Numbered from the stretch's first letter, positions 54,101 through 64,000 are shown. The stretch: DNA of 64,000 nt from Tyto alba (GCF_018691265.1 NW_024881278.1:5098001-5162000); one strand, 5' to 3'. Translations and numbers: made by a program. Notes: generated from the letters alone by a model not told the origin.

Positions 54101-57100
54101 GAAGAATCTATTGTAGCAGAAAGTTTTATGCTTCTTATAATACATGTCTTGTTTACCTGCTACTTGGAGGTCTACTGTTGGTAACCTTACAATTAACCAG
54201 TTAGCACAAAACAAAGCAGGCCTCCATCTTAAGCTGCTCAGTGATGAAGAATCCTTGAAAGAAAAGCACTGTGGACAGGAATAACCTATTTAAATTTGCA
54301 GCATTCAGTGAAAAGCTTTTACCTGTTTTTCCCTGATTTTTCCGTTGTACACCGATTGACTGAAATAGGGGTTCAATGTATCATAATCTTGTACATTAAT
54401 TAGTAACGATGCAGTATCACTGTTGTTTCCAATTTTTTCCTGCATCCCAAAAAAAAGAAGAAAATAAGAAACATTGCACTGAAAGAGCAGTTTCTCAGTG
54501 AAAAATAGAGCAGAATGTTACTGTATGTGCTTCGTAGTATCCAAGCATTTTTCACCTGAGAACTCTCACCCTGTCAGATTTTTCCATTTCTAGAAATCCA
54601 GTTCTAGGAATAATACTATCAAAAAGTAATTGCTCTTAGTTATTAATTGTATATCAGGCAGGTGTTACACAGCAGCACGCAGAATTTAGGAAAAGTACAT
54701 TTGCTGCAGCTGTACTATTTGCTAGATACTACAATAAACATATCAAAATGTCTTCTTTTTGGTTCTAAATGAAATTGAAGGCAAATATATATTCAAATCT
54801 CAAAGAAGACACACAAAAAGACAGCAGGTGGTAAGATGCAGCAGAAGTAGGATAGACCTTCCAGAACGAGTAAGTGAATATATGTTAGAGTAGTGGAGAA
54901 TAAATACGTACAATATACATACTTAAAGAAATACACACAGAAAGAAACTTGTGCTGGTATTGAGGGGATACTTAAACAATGGCTCAGATATTAAATATGT
55001 GCTACTTCATCGGCAGGATAGGTCAAGATGCAAACACAACTTTTGTCTTGGGAACTCCCCAAGTTGTAAATATGTAGAAAATGGGATGTTATAACAAAGG
55101 ATGTATCACTGTAGAACCATTGTGGTTCTCATTCTTCTTTCAATTTATATCATACCTTTGCTTGGACTGTTAAATTGAAAAGGTTGATCATCTTGTAATC
55201 CAACGTTTTATTCACCATGATGTTTCCATCTCCTTCCCTTATATAAAAGTAATCGGAGTTTGGACCCTATTAAATGAATAAATCATGTATTTTACATGAT
55301 TAACAAGGAAATACATTTTCCTTTCTCTTATCACCTTAATTATTGGACTATTCTTCATAAAGGACCGGGAATCTCTCAAACACCACCCCTGGAAAGGAAA
55401 AGGCTATTCCTCTTCAGCACACTCTATTGCCTCTCCTATCAGTGCCATTAGACTTTATCTGATTTATCTCGTCCTGTGGTCAATAACTAAAGCAGATCAG
55501 ACGAATGGCATCAGCTTCACTTCATCAGCTATAAAAGGAGCAGGGGCAGCAAGCTCAGATGTGAAGATCTCCATTGCGGATATCTGAAGCTAGTTGAAAT
55601 AATCTTACTTCAGGTGGCTTGCCTATACACCTCAGCAGGACTGGAGATTAACATCAAATCAAATACGAACTTTAAAAAGAGGGGAAACTGTTTCACTCCT
55701 GCTTCTAAAAAGTACCACTGAGTTCCTCAGCTGTAGCAGAAGAATGCCACAAAACATTTCACAAATGTTAAGAAACAAGATTCGGGGCTCAGTGCATGCT
55801 AGACTGATCCTGTGGTATAAGTTCTAATTTTAAATGGTCTTTCTGATGCCATCTTTTTGCAGATTTGTCATCTTAACCGCACAGCGCAAGACAGACTCAG
55901 ATATAGTTTATATGAAATGTAGACTGGTATTCACAGTCTCTGACAAACAAAGGGCACTCACCCAAAGACTGTAAGTAATGAGGCTGAAGAAAGGTGAAAA
56001 ATCCTTATCCAGAGCTTCCACTTTTAAAACCGTGAAATTTATTGCAGATACCTAGAGGAAATAAAAGATTATCAAGTGCTCAGTCACAAGCCCCTTTTTC
56101 TATCCTTCCTAACTTTGGGCAGGAAAGTTATGCCACCTCCTTAGCACATACAAATTATTTCCAGTTTCCATTTTAGGTCAGATAGATGAATGTTTCTTCT
56201 TCACCCCATGCCTCCAGCTGTACACGCAGCTCAGCTGTTCTTTTCCACACCCACCAGAAAGTGTAAACAGTCCCATAAGAATGCATGTAATGATCTAATA
56301 TCAGTGTGGTCACATTAGAACCTCATACGTTTTGGCCCTAAAAAGTAATTTTAAAATATCACAAGAAAAAATATTAACATTTGTCATAACCCACCTCTGA
56401 TATTGAAGTGCTATAGTGAGTTTGTAGAAATTGTGGAGAATTGTCATTTTTGTCTTCTAAGACTACATCCCGTGCATTCTCTATCTCGTTAACCTTCGTA
56501 ATGGAAGCAAAAGACACATTAGAAATTACAGCAGTGACATAGTGGCACACTGCTAACATTTAATTTCACCATATGAAATGAGATCGTCAGAGACACCCCT
56601 TCAGCTCTAAAAACTGTAATGAGAGAGTTAGACTACTGTTTTTAATAATGGAGTAGAAAGTTTGTGAAACTATTTTAAAATTAACTTTTTAAAATACACT
56701 TTCGGCTTTCTGTGAACAAAAATGCTCATGCCAATCAGCACATTTAAACAAACATGTTATCTACAAGGTACTCTTAACTCCCTGCATCATATCTTTAAAT
56801 GAAATAGTATTTCAGAAGATAATAATTTGCATTAAACTTAGACAAAAAGTAGAGTTAATAAAACATGTTTTTTACTTACTGCTCCAATCCTTTGGCAAAC
56901 AACAGCATAAAAGAGATGTTCATTCTAAAAATTAACAAAAAATTATCAACCAACCAAATAAATAATATAATCTATGAACTCCTAATATGATTGTGAAAGA
57001 ACACTTATGTCAAAATTATACAAAACAACTTCTGGTACTTGAGTCCACAGGTGTGTTGTACAAAACCACACTGCTTATAATATATAGCAAAGCCATTACA

Positions 57101-60100
57101 GATTAGTAATTGTTAAGTTTATTTGGCTGCCATTCATCTACTGCTGGCACCAACCCACCATCTCTGTACTTGACTTTTCTCCCTGATAGAAAGTTGACAG
57201 AGAATAGGAGAATATGCGTGTAAGAAGCATAAAAAATTGTTTTAAACCATTTGCAATATATCCAAATGAGAAATGTGAATGTAAAAGTTGTAAGTACATT
57301 CTCATCAATTAGAAGTCTTGGTTGTAACAGTGTTTTTAAAAATATGTATGGTTCAATTCTGTCAAGTACAGTGCTACTCTGAAACAGTACTTGTATAAAA
57401 AATAGCCTCCACTTACCCTGCAGAACTACACCATTTTCATATTCAGAAGCAACTTCAGCCAGGAAAAACATTAATACTACTTTATAGATTCCTGGTAGTT
57501 CTACAGAGCAAGAATGGCCTAGGAAGAAGGACCTATCCTTTTGTGCATCAACCAGCAGAGGCCAATGGATCTGTTAATGCGTGAAGTTAAGCACTTGTAT
57601 AAATATTCATATGATTAAGGATTGCCTTCTATGAGATTGTATCTAATCAACCTCACATCAGTGAAATAATTCATGTGACAGAGATGAGTTTTAATAAAAG
57701 TGACACCTATCATAACCACATATTTGCAGCTTTCATTACAAGTGACAATACATGATTAGGAAAGAACATCTCTGACTGTCAGATGCCAGACAAGTTTACA
57801 GTTATAGGAAACAGAGACATTTAACAGATACTACTGAGAGGTAGATATACTGAAGTCTATGCTGTTCTTTCTGATGAATCACTTTTCTGAAATACCAACC
57901 TGTATCGTGAGAGAACGAACAATTAAAATGTATGTCTTAATGCTACTTTTTTTATACCTGTCAAGAAAACCTTCATATCTAGGTTTTATATGCAGTGAAA
58001 AAAATACCTCAATAGAATCAACATCCAGTGGCTTATGAGTCCTTACTGTTGCATTATTAGATCCAGAATTATATACTAGTTCCACATATGGTAAATGTTC
58101 AGGGAATAGATACTCTTTTAATTTCAAATTTACATTGGGTGGGATATTTGTAATCCATTCTATATCACCTGTAAGAGAAAGCGTAACAAATGAGACTGCT
58201 TTATGGAAAAGAAATCCATAGGTTCATGTCATATGTACTGACATCTAATTTACTGGTTACCTTTGGTTATATTTTATGTTATTTTGGCATTTTCGGCTAA
58301 ATGATTAGATCTGTTAAAGTCCCCTTAAGTGCACAAGTGCACAAGTGTATTGATATGTTTTTAAAACCACACAAATTGACTTTTTCCAATATATTCACAC
58401 TCTAACAATATGTGCAGAATTTAAAAGCTTTGCATAATTTACACCTAAATTTCCACCATTTTCTGAAAATAGCTTTATTCTGCAAAACTTTTTTCACATT
58501 TAGTGTCAAAATGTAATTGAAGTGTAATCAAAGTCAGGAAATGTAATCAAAATCAGCAAGAGGCTGGTCAGGGCTTCATGAGACTAGTTTCAGTATTTTT
58601 CAAATACAGGAGCATTTCATATATCTTAGTTGAACCTATCAAGCAGGTAGAATCTAATGTGAATCTGGATTCAGGCTTGTGATTGCCTACATTTTTATTT
58701 TGCTACAGAATGGTAAGTGTATGACCCCTCTAATCTGTTCCTATATGTACAGAACACTGAAACACAAAACAGTGCAACCTTAGAAACTATTTGAACATGA
58801 TTTTCTACAACCATGCATTTAAGAGCTATTGTCTTGACAGTAGTAAAACTTGTTATTTTGTCATTGCCATGGTTCATATTAGACTCACTACCATTTCAGC
58901 AGAGAGTGTATTACTTGCTTGGTTAAGCACCAAATCTGTGTTCGAATGTGTATTTGAAATGTACCCTTATAAACAATCCAGTGTGGTGCTACTAGCAATT
59001 TTATTAAATAGATTAAAATTACCTAACTCATATTATCTATATATTTGTGTTTATACAATAATACTTATCTTCTCATGGAACACATTATCTGGATTTCAAA
59101 CCCATAATCCTCTCTCCCCTCCAAAATCTTCCCTGAATACCCCAAATATTTTCCATGATCTTCAGGAAACTCGCTAGCTGTGTGCATTACTTACTCCATC
59201 ATTTTTTGTACTCCATCACTACTAATTTAGGATACTAAGCCCTTTCTGTAACAATCCCATCTCTAATTTCCACATACAGACTTGAGGTCTCGGTCTTTAA
59301 GTGCCCAAAGGAAGGGAACCTTGTCTTCTTCCAACTTCAGGGAGTGTCTGGAACGCTGTCAGCTACCAGCCCAAAGATACTGGACTATAATTGCGTGTAA
59401 GGAGAAAGTCCAATGGCACTAAGCATAGAACAACTGGGCTGTGTCTCAGTTGTGTGGTATCACACTATCGTGTGCAGTGATGAAACTGGTGGAAAAAAAT
59501 ATTCTAGAAAAATAAAAAAATCTTCGCTGTCTGATATATAGTCTAATCCTCCATCCAGAGTTGCAGACATTCAAACAAGAAGTATCAAGCAGTTGCCTAG
59601 GAAATAGTATTCTGTCCAGTGGAGAGAAGCTAACAAAAAAGAAGTGCTGGGAAAAATTCAAGCTGGTTTTCTCTCTTGCTTCTTCATTACAGGTGTGTCA
59701 GCAGGTACACTCATACGTATGATGCACACAAAGGGCCAGACTTCTTGCTAGCCACTTCAAAATTAAATGGAGAGGAACCAGAGTGAAGGGTAATTATTTT
59801 CCTTTCTGTCTCCATGCAAGAGTCAGACACAGCAGCTATGCTCTTACAGCTTTCAAAGAAATGTTTCAACAGTGACTGGAAAAAACCACTGCTCTGTATC
59901 ACACCTTGCTGAAAGCCAGACGCAATCAATGACGGTTGCCTGTGGACAGTCAGCATGGGCCTGACACACGCTTCCACGAGATCCTGAGGGTTATGACATA
60001 TCCTGAAGGGAACGCTTTGGCCATAACCTAACACTTTGCCTTGTGAGATCGCTGTATACCCGTTAGGCGAATCAAATCCTGACTGCGGGGCTGCCTCTTA

Positions 60101-63008
60101 CAGACAGCATAGTCACAGACAACAGCCCTATCCTTTAGCTAAAAACAGTAACCTCTCTGGTTAGTGGTGGGAGGGAAGGATGATGGGGTTATCCTCTGTA
60201 CTGCATTTGTAATGTAAATACCAACAAAGAAAAATCTATCTACTGCTCTTCTGCATTGTGCTCTCTTGCAGTCGCTGTACTTCCCCCATTGTGGGATTTT
60301 GCCTCCAAGGCACAGTCACACTTTGCCACCCAGGCTAAACATGCATAGAAAACATGAGGATAACTTAATGCTAACCCTGTTAGGCTGTACAAATTAAATA
60401 ATCATCAAAATAATACAGAGTATGCTACACTAATACAGAAAACTAGAACAGAAAATGCAGATACATCGAGCAGCTAGCATTGATTCTGTAATCCCCTGTA
60501 CTGCAAGCCTGCTTGTTCCTCTGCACCCCACCTGCTCTTCCTACTGCCCCAACAAAACAAAAATCTGGCTTTCAGAGAGTCTCCAGTCTGAAGCAGAGCA
60601 GAGCTCCAGAAGCAAAGCAGGGCTGTGGTGGCAGCGGTTCATCCTGATGTAGGAAGGAAAACATCAGCTCTGTGGGCTGACCAGACAAGTTAAACTGTAA
60701 ACATCAATTTTTCTGTCCTTGTTTCCTTTTGCTTTGCCCGGTCTGTCTATTCCGACAGTAAGGTCCTTGGATCAGGTAATTTTGGGGTTTGCATTTATTT
60801 ATTCTACTAAGCAGTATGCCATGTAGGCTATTGTAAATCAATTCATAATACAGATTCATTATAAAATACACTGGCTATGTGAAGCGTTTAAGTACTATGC
60901 GTATTATGGAGCAAGTCAGACAACTCTAGGATAGAATAATGATTTTACCTGTATATTCATCCAAAAAGCGTGACAGCATGAGTGGGCTGGGTGTTGTGTC
61001 ACAATTTATACTTGTGGTTTCTAAAAAGAAAAGGACAAAGTAATGTACAGATGACACAGAGGCACTATTTCCAGGAATAGTACAAGGTAAAAAAGCTTAT
61101 GCTGTATAAAAATGGATGCACACACTAGCTCAAATTAAGCTGAAAGGCATTTATCATGGTGGCACCTTGACATAATTTGCAGGGTTTAAAACTATACAAC
61201 ATTGCACAAAGTAGGTAAACAGTGGTGTCTTGGACCCAATCTATTCTTGCCCCCAGAAGTTCTGCAATGATGGACTTCACAACTTGAAAAGCAGCTATCA
61301 AAAAAGGATGTGATGATGTCTAGCTACAGAATTGTCCTCCCTTTGTACCCTGACCGGACTGAAACTTGGGCTTTATTGCCTGACAAGTAATGAATCACTG
61401 CATGTTAATTTCCTGACGAAACATTTGTGGAAACGATAACCAAAACTGCTTTTGTACCTTGGCCTTGTAAAATGTTTTCTACTCCCAAGAAAACCGTAAA
61501 CACAAAGCTGTTCACCACTGAAATGTTAGCAAGAATCCAAGACCTTAGGGTAAAGGTACATTGACAGATTTACCTGAAATTTCTTCTCCTTAAACTTTTG
61601 TAGAAGTCAGCACTTTTGAAGCATACTTTTTTCCTGAGAAGTGGCTTTAATAAGTGGTTTATTGTACCTTAGTGACCTCTCTCTACGTTTTCTCTGTGTG
61701 ATAAAAAGTGACAGACTTTTTTTCTAGATCTGCAAACTACACACACAGAAGTCCACCAGCTTTTTTCCTCCTTCCCTAACCAGAATTACTCAGCAGAGCT
61801 GCTATAGAGCAATCTATGCTCTGTGCAACTTTTGTGGACTTACGTGTGTTTGCAACAAATGCGAAGAGTGTCCCCACTCTTCTTGCCACCCTTACTGTAT
61901 ATTCAAAGTGATTGTTGGTAAAAAGTAGTGGGCTGTTTTTGCCTGGCTAGCCAGACGCCTTCCTATTTGCACCACTCTACAGGATCTCATTTATAAGTGA
62001 GCAGCGGACAGATTTCTACACAAGCAACTGAACAAACCCTAGTGAATATTCTACAGTCAGCAGCTGCTGCCTATGGGTCTAGTTCGCTGCCTCCATCTCC
62101 GAATATTCAAAAGCCTTCTTTGGAAAGCAGGGCTCTGGACTACTGAAAAAGATAAAAAAACTGGAGCTTGAAAGTGGTTGGAACGTTACATCACAATTGA
62201 ATATACGAAATTCAATAATTAAATAAAAACTCTTGTTGCTTTTTTCCCAAAGGAAAAATTTCCCTCAGCCATTCCTGGTGATCCTCTGGAGCTATTAGAA
62301 AAAAAGCTAAGACACTTGAGCATTTTCACTGTTGTGAAGATTCTATAAGAAGACTGAAGGACCAAAATTATACTAAGACCTGAAGTTTAGGCACACAGAC
62401 ACTGTTGCTACTCCCACATTCAGCTGGTGGATGGCACAGTTTTCACTTCCTGGAAGCTCTCTCCTAAACATACCAAAGAGAACTTCTAAGGGAGTCCTTA
62501 CTGCTACAACAAATACCAGATGTAAAAATGGTCACTACTGCAATTGAATTTAGCAGAATAACAGCAGCAAGGAATTCAGATGATCCCAACTTCAAAACTA
62601 TACATCCTTAGACTCAAGTTCAGCCTAAATATTTTGTATCTGCTGCAGATATAAAATAGCCAAACCTGAAAAATTTCAAAGTGAACTTGTAAAAACCCAC
62701 TGTACATAAAACAGCAGCGGTTTCCAGCTTGTGATCATGGAGCCCCTGAAAGTCCACAGACCACTTCCATAAGCACCAAGAAGATTGCTTGTTTAGATGT
62801 TATTTCATCAGTCAGCAGATCAATGTATTTCGAACTTCTACGATTGTGATTTGTATTAATTTAATAAATTTAATTTTGTTCAATTTCAATAAAAGCAGGA
62901 ACAGACTCACAAGCATTTATAAAAATAACACTACTTACTTTGTGCATCAAGACAGATGAATGTAACCCAACCGATCAAAATGAAAATCAGAGATCTAGAA
63001 AGCGCCAT
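20589..63008 (-). CDS. Giant cadherin, ~21 EC repeats, single-pass membrane protein (complete coding model)
   Basis: About 44 coding exons join in consistent phase to give a protein of about 2,568 residues; the exon groups are listed separately. Order: signal peptide (MALSRSLIFILIGWVTF...), an atypical N-terminal region, about 21 cadherin repeats joined by some 20 DxNDNxPxF-type linkers, a membrane-adjacent domain, a transmembrane helix and an acidic tail of about 120 residues. Cadherin repeats bind Ca2+ at the linkers and mediate cell-cell or cell-matrix adhesion. No EGF or laminin-G domain is present, which argues against FAT, CELSR and similar families. The membrane-adjacent domain recalls CDH23, PCDH15 and related long cadherins, so a role in stiff extracellular links is possible but is inference. 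It sits where human C2orf74 would be, next to AHSA2 on the same strand. I do not assign a symbol. Exon edges are by eye, and small symmetric exons could be missing. Confidence 0.85.
22328..24949 (-). CDS. Cadherin exons: membrane-adjacent domain and transmembrane helix
   Basis: Exons 24949-24855, 23508-23353 and 22525-22328. After the last cadherin repeat the predicted secondary structure runs beta (NIVMMVLNQ), alpha (INVVEKNIAEVKRVLEDKL), beta (WRVYIVDVYS), beta (TYVKIIAFD), alpha (ISAQDVKRKLREQ...), beta. That is the ferredoxin-like order described for membrane-adjacent domains of CDH23 and PCDH15. A transmembrane helix follows (TATIVLSVLLACTLIAFLVY, then VLF), ending in MRRKR. The donor of the middle exon, AAG|GTCTGT, is weak but keeps phase. 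Confidence 0.8.
24571..24800 (-). mobile_element. CR1-like LINE 3' fragment
   Basis: On the plus strand it begins AATCACAGAAACACTGAGG and continues with TGGGAAGAGACCTC, then ATCATCTAGTCCAATGACC. This is the reverse complement of the usual CR1 3' region (GAATCA...GGTTGGAAGGGACCT...ATCTAGTCCAA). It lies in the intron between the membrane-adjacent exons 23508 and 24855. The far end is diffuse. Confidence 0.7.
25269..37792 (-). CDS. Cadherin exons: membrane-proximal EC repeats (about EC14-EC21)
   Basis: Exons in reading order: 37792-37641, 36504-36336, 35378-35170, 33787-33608, 32996-32777, 31246-31110, 30412-30269, 28471-28227, 27718-27609, 26905-26771, 26245-26109 and 25466-25269. All joins are in phase. 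Linker motifs seen: PINISFPVF (degenerate), DENDFPPVF, DVNDWPPVF, DMNDNAPVF, DNRPLVPQF (degenerate) and DVNEEPAF. Internal Ca2+-site motifs such as DRDTG, DKD and DPDSGDN are present in several repeats, so most interfaces should bind calcium and a few should not. Introns hold only short ORFs, one imperfect repeat (27981-28054) and an unexplained stretch at about 31480-32480. Confidence 0.85.
27981..28054 (+). repeat. Imperfect direct repeat in cadherin intron
   Basis: ATAAGAAATAAAAGGCAATG recurs as ATAAAGAAATAAAAGGTAATG about 52 bases later, with a third partial copy (ATAAAGAAATAAA) between them. This is a small local tandem duplication of A-rich sequence. Confidence 0.6.
37948..38200 (-). 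mobile_element. CR1-like LINE 3' fragment
   Basis: The plus strand starts CACAGAATCATTTGGGATGG and continues AAGGGCCCTTGTGAGAACTCTAG, then through TTGCTCAAGG and CTGAGCAACCTGGTCC, to about 38200. These are hallmark segments of avian CR1 3' ends in reverse orientation. It occupies the intron between cadherin exons 37792 and 38275, ending just short of the latter. Confidence 0.85.
38275..46089 (-). CDS. Cadherin exons: central EC repeats (about EC9-EC14)
   Basis: Exons in reading order: 46089-45964, 45827-45570, 45255-45157, 45051-44879, 43899-43751, 42817-42510, 41778-41509, 40422-40285, 39654-39438 and 38433-38275. All are GT-AG and phase-consistent. Linkers: DVNDNNPEF, DVNDNPPQF, a degenerate DTSFGLTF, DVNDNPPVF twice, and DANEEGPIF. 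LDRE/LDYE motifs and ATDLD or ATDxD motifs mark each repeat. The degenerate linker at about 42730-42790 lacks the DxND core and probably does not coordinate calcium. Confidence 0.87.
42321..42431 (+). mobile_element. CR1-like LINE 3' end with octamer-type tail
   Basis: The plus strand reads TTAGGGACATGGTTTAGCGG, then TGGTTGGACTCAATGATCTTAAAGG and ends ATTCTATGATTCTATGAT. This is the typical CR1 3' terminus, and it is the clearest avian/sauropsid marker in the window. It sits in the intron between cadherin exons 42510 and 41778. Confidence 0.9.
43701..43722 (+). repeat. A homopolymer tract in cadherin intron
   Basis: A run of about 22 A follows a short G run. It lies about 30 bases beyond the donor of the cadherin exon 43899-43751, where it is a T tract in the transcript. 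Confidence 0.8.
47130..48074 (-). CDS. Cadherin large exon: three EC repeats in one exon
   Basis: One uninterrupted 945-nt exon encodes 315 residues, bounded by CACAG acceptor and GACGAG|GTATG donor, both phase 0. It carries the linkers DVNDNSPVL, DVNDNPPVF and DVNDNPPEF, with intact LDYE/LDRE and ATDVDEG/ATDLDAG motifs. Elsewhere in this gene each repeat is split over two or three exons of 90-300 nt, so this exon stands out. It reads as a normal, well-conserved, calcium-binding segment. Confidence 0.93.
48628..56051 (-). CDS. Cadherin exons: EC repeats near the N-terminus (about EC2-EC6)
   Basis: Exons in reading order: 56051-55962, 55266-55156, 54439-54323, 53201-53111, 52545-52433, 52127-51954, 51492-51364, 51102-50947, 49956-49776 and 48761-48628. 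All joins are in phase. Linkers: a degenerate DYDTLNPYF, DVNDNYPVL, DENDNSPTF and a degenerate GDSRPRF. These repeats diverge more from the consensus than those encoded by the large exon that follows. Two of four interfaces lack the calcium-binding DxNDN core, which suggests flexible or specialised joints in the distal half of the ectodomain. Confidence 0.82.
50086..50102 (+). repeat. C homopolymer tract
   Basis: A short C run following TTTT, in the intron between cadherin exons 50947 and 49956. No function is suggested. Confidence 0.7.
54037..54088 (+). repeat. (GTT)n and T-tract simple repeat
   Basis: About five GTT units are followed by a T-rich tract, in the intron between cadherin exons 54439-54323 and 53201-53111. 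Simple sequence only. Confidence 0.75.
56395..63008 (-). CDS. Cadherin 5' exons: signal peptide and atypical N-terminal region
   Basis: Exons in reading order: 63008-62939 (ATG and signal peptide MALSRSLIFILIGWVTFIC), 61020-60949, 58168-58008, 57570-57298, 56924-56880 and 56493-56395. The last two end in the first clear linker, LEDKNDNSPQF. The roughly 190 residues before it do not fit the cadherin consensus well, although RLLIDENNEHLFYAVVC looks like the LDYE...Y.L.V segment of a repeat. The 57570 exon could instead end at a stronger donor, CAGG|GTAAGT, at 57417, but that shifts the frame into a stop in the next exon. I therefore prefer the longer form ending AAT|GTACTT. The ATG context (GTTCATGG) has a poor -3 base and a good +4 G. 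Confidence 0.65.
58169..60948 (-). other. Cadherin intron 2, no gene seen
   Basis: A 2.8-kb intron between the second and third coding exons. Open frames such as minus 59711-60034 (107 codons) and plus 58791-59177 have no recognisable motifs and no plausible splice context. I see no transposon signature. Confidence 0.55.
61021..62938 (-). other. Cadherin intron 1, no gene seen
   Basis: A 1.9-kb intron after the signal-peptide exon, with donor CACAAA|GTAAGT. It is AT-rich with no coding or repeat content that I can identify. Large first introns often hold enhancers, but nothing specific is visible. Confidence 0.55.
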
Positions 63009-63416
63009 GAACACTGCAGAAAAATATATCCTACTGAAAGCAAAACCAGATGGTTGTTTCTCATATACAGTACTTGTAAAGAATCATTTCAGTTGTGATA
63101 TCATAAGTGAGTTGCTATCTTGACAAATGTTTCAGTGAGAACAAGGCAAACGGTTGGAATAAGCCTTTGAGAGCAATCCACAAACTATATAACATGCTTA
63201 TCATTCTGAGCTTGTGAGATCAAAGTCCCTTTTGGGCACTAAAATTAAACCAACAAGGAAATATTTTTTTTTTTGTTACAGCACAAATTAAAAAGTCTGT
63301 TTCTATTTTAATATTCAACATAGAGATGCAAATAAATAAATTAGCAAGATCAGTGCAAGAAAAACCTACATATTCCATGGGAAAGAAGATGTCAAAAGGC
63401 AAAGGACCAGCATTAC

Positions 63417-63506
63417 CTCTTTTGATCTCATACCGATGGCAGAATATCTTCTCATAACTCCATTCCACAAGGAATAAGTACAGAATTCCATTGATGTGAT
63501 GAAAGC
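63417..63506 (-). other. Possible untranslated first exon of the cadherin gene
   Basis: The coding exon at 63008 is preceded by a good acceptor (ATTTTTCTGCAG, exon edge 63013), so an upstream noncoding exon is likely. A donor AAAGAG|GTAATG at 63417, about 115 bp below a TATAAAAT box, gives a consistent candidate. It contains upstream ATGs that are out of frame with the main start. Confidence 0.3.
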
Positions 63507-63530
63507 AGAGACCTCTGAAGCGTGCCTAAT

Positions 63531-63538
63531 ATTTTATA
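63531..63538 (-). promoter_or_regulatory. Possible TATA box for the cadherin gene
   Basis: TATAAAAT on the minus strand, correctly oriented. It would place a start site near 63505, just upstream of the candidate noncoding exon. There is no CpG island here, which fits a tissue-restricted promoter. AT-rich sequence makes chance matches common. Confidence 0.28.
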
Positions 63539-64000
63539 GATACTATACATTGAAAATAGGTTGAGCAGGCAGTTAAAACATTTTATTTCAATGAAGTTTC
63601 CTTAAAAAAAGAAATTATACTAAAATCTTGCGGAGAACTTTCAAAGATTACAAATGGTACAGCTAAGTGTGCAGTTTGTTTCAATCATTTGAAGGTAGAT
63701 ATACCTTTAATTCAAAGGAGCAACTGATTACACAGTAAAGAAACTGCTGCCAGACCAAGGTCTTTTCATGTTTGTGCTAGCATGTTTTGTCACCATGGAT
63801 ACTAAAGTAATTACTCTAGTTTGAATGAAAATGCAAAATATAATAACATTGCATATAACAACAAAAAATAAAATTATCACTGTGCTCTCCTAGCCTTAAC
63901 TAATTGAAATGGAAATCTGGGAGCAATTCAAGCAGAAGCGATTAAAAATTATTAAAAGAAGTTCACTCGTGGGCACCATCTCTTTTGAACAAAGGCCACA

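Noticed and set aside
57417..57570. Gene-breaking frameshift in the cadherin, making it a pseudogene
   Set aside because: The apparent one-base phase conflict disappears if the exon reads through to the donor at 57298. All other exon junctions are in frame, with no stop codons in more than 7.5 kb of coding sequence.
1..64000. tRNA, rRNA, CRISPR array, bacterial operon or integrated virus
   Set aside because: No cloverleaf with A/B boxes, no rRNA-like segment, no regularly spaced repeat-spacer array and no viral gene was recognised on either strand.

Overview
This window is vertebrate nuclear DNA, most likely from a bird. The support is GT-AG introns, AATAAA poly(A) signals, a CpG island, no bacterial-type operons, and three fragments with the look of CR1 LINE 3' ends, including the typical ATTCTATGATTCTATGA tail. 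All exons below were placed by eye, by translating both strands and checking that splice phases join. They are predictions, not database results.

Layout, left to right. (1) 1-4605, plus strand: the last five coding exons and 3' UTR of USP34, a giant ubiquitin-specific protease. (2) About 4610-8840: a gene-free, pyrimidine-rich convergent intergenic region. (3) 9802-19789, minus strand: a complete nine-exon AHSA2 gene, an Aha1-type Hsp90 co-chaperone. It starts in a CpG island at about 19140-20200 that carries a candidate heat-shock element. (4) 20589-63008, minus strand: one very large cadherin gene of about 44 coding exons and about 2,570 residues. It has a signal peptide, about 21 extracellular cadherin repeats, a membrane-adjacent domain with a predicted beta-alpha-beta-beta-alpha-beta order, one transmembrane helix and a short acidic tail. 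Its poly(A) signal is only about 540 bp upstream of the AHSA2 start codon. (5) 63009-64000: the 5' flank of the cadherin gene, with a possible TATA-type promoter and untranslated first exon.

USP34 and AHSA2 facing each other tail to tail is the arrangement I recall for human 2p15. In human the next gene beyond AHSA2, on the same strand, is the small membrane-protein gene C2orf74. Here that slot holds the giant cadherin. Its last exons encode a transmembrane helix followed by a tail that appears to share a short motif with C2orf74. The most interesting hypothesis is that C2orf74 is the remnant of this cadherin's 3' end, with the ectodomain lost in mammals. AHSA2, which I recall as a pseudogene (AHSA2P) in human, reads as intact here.
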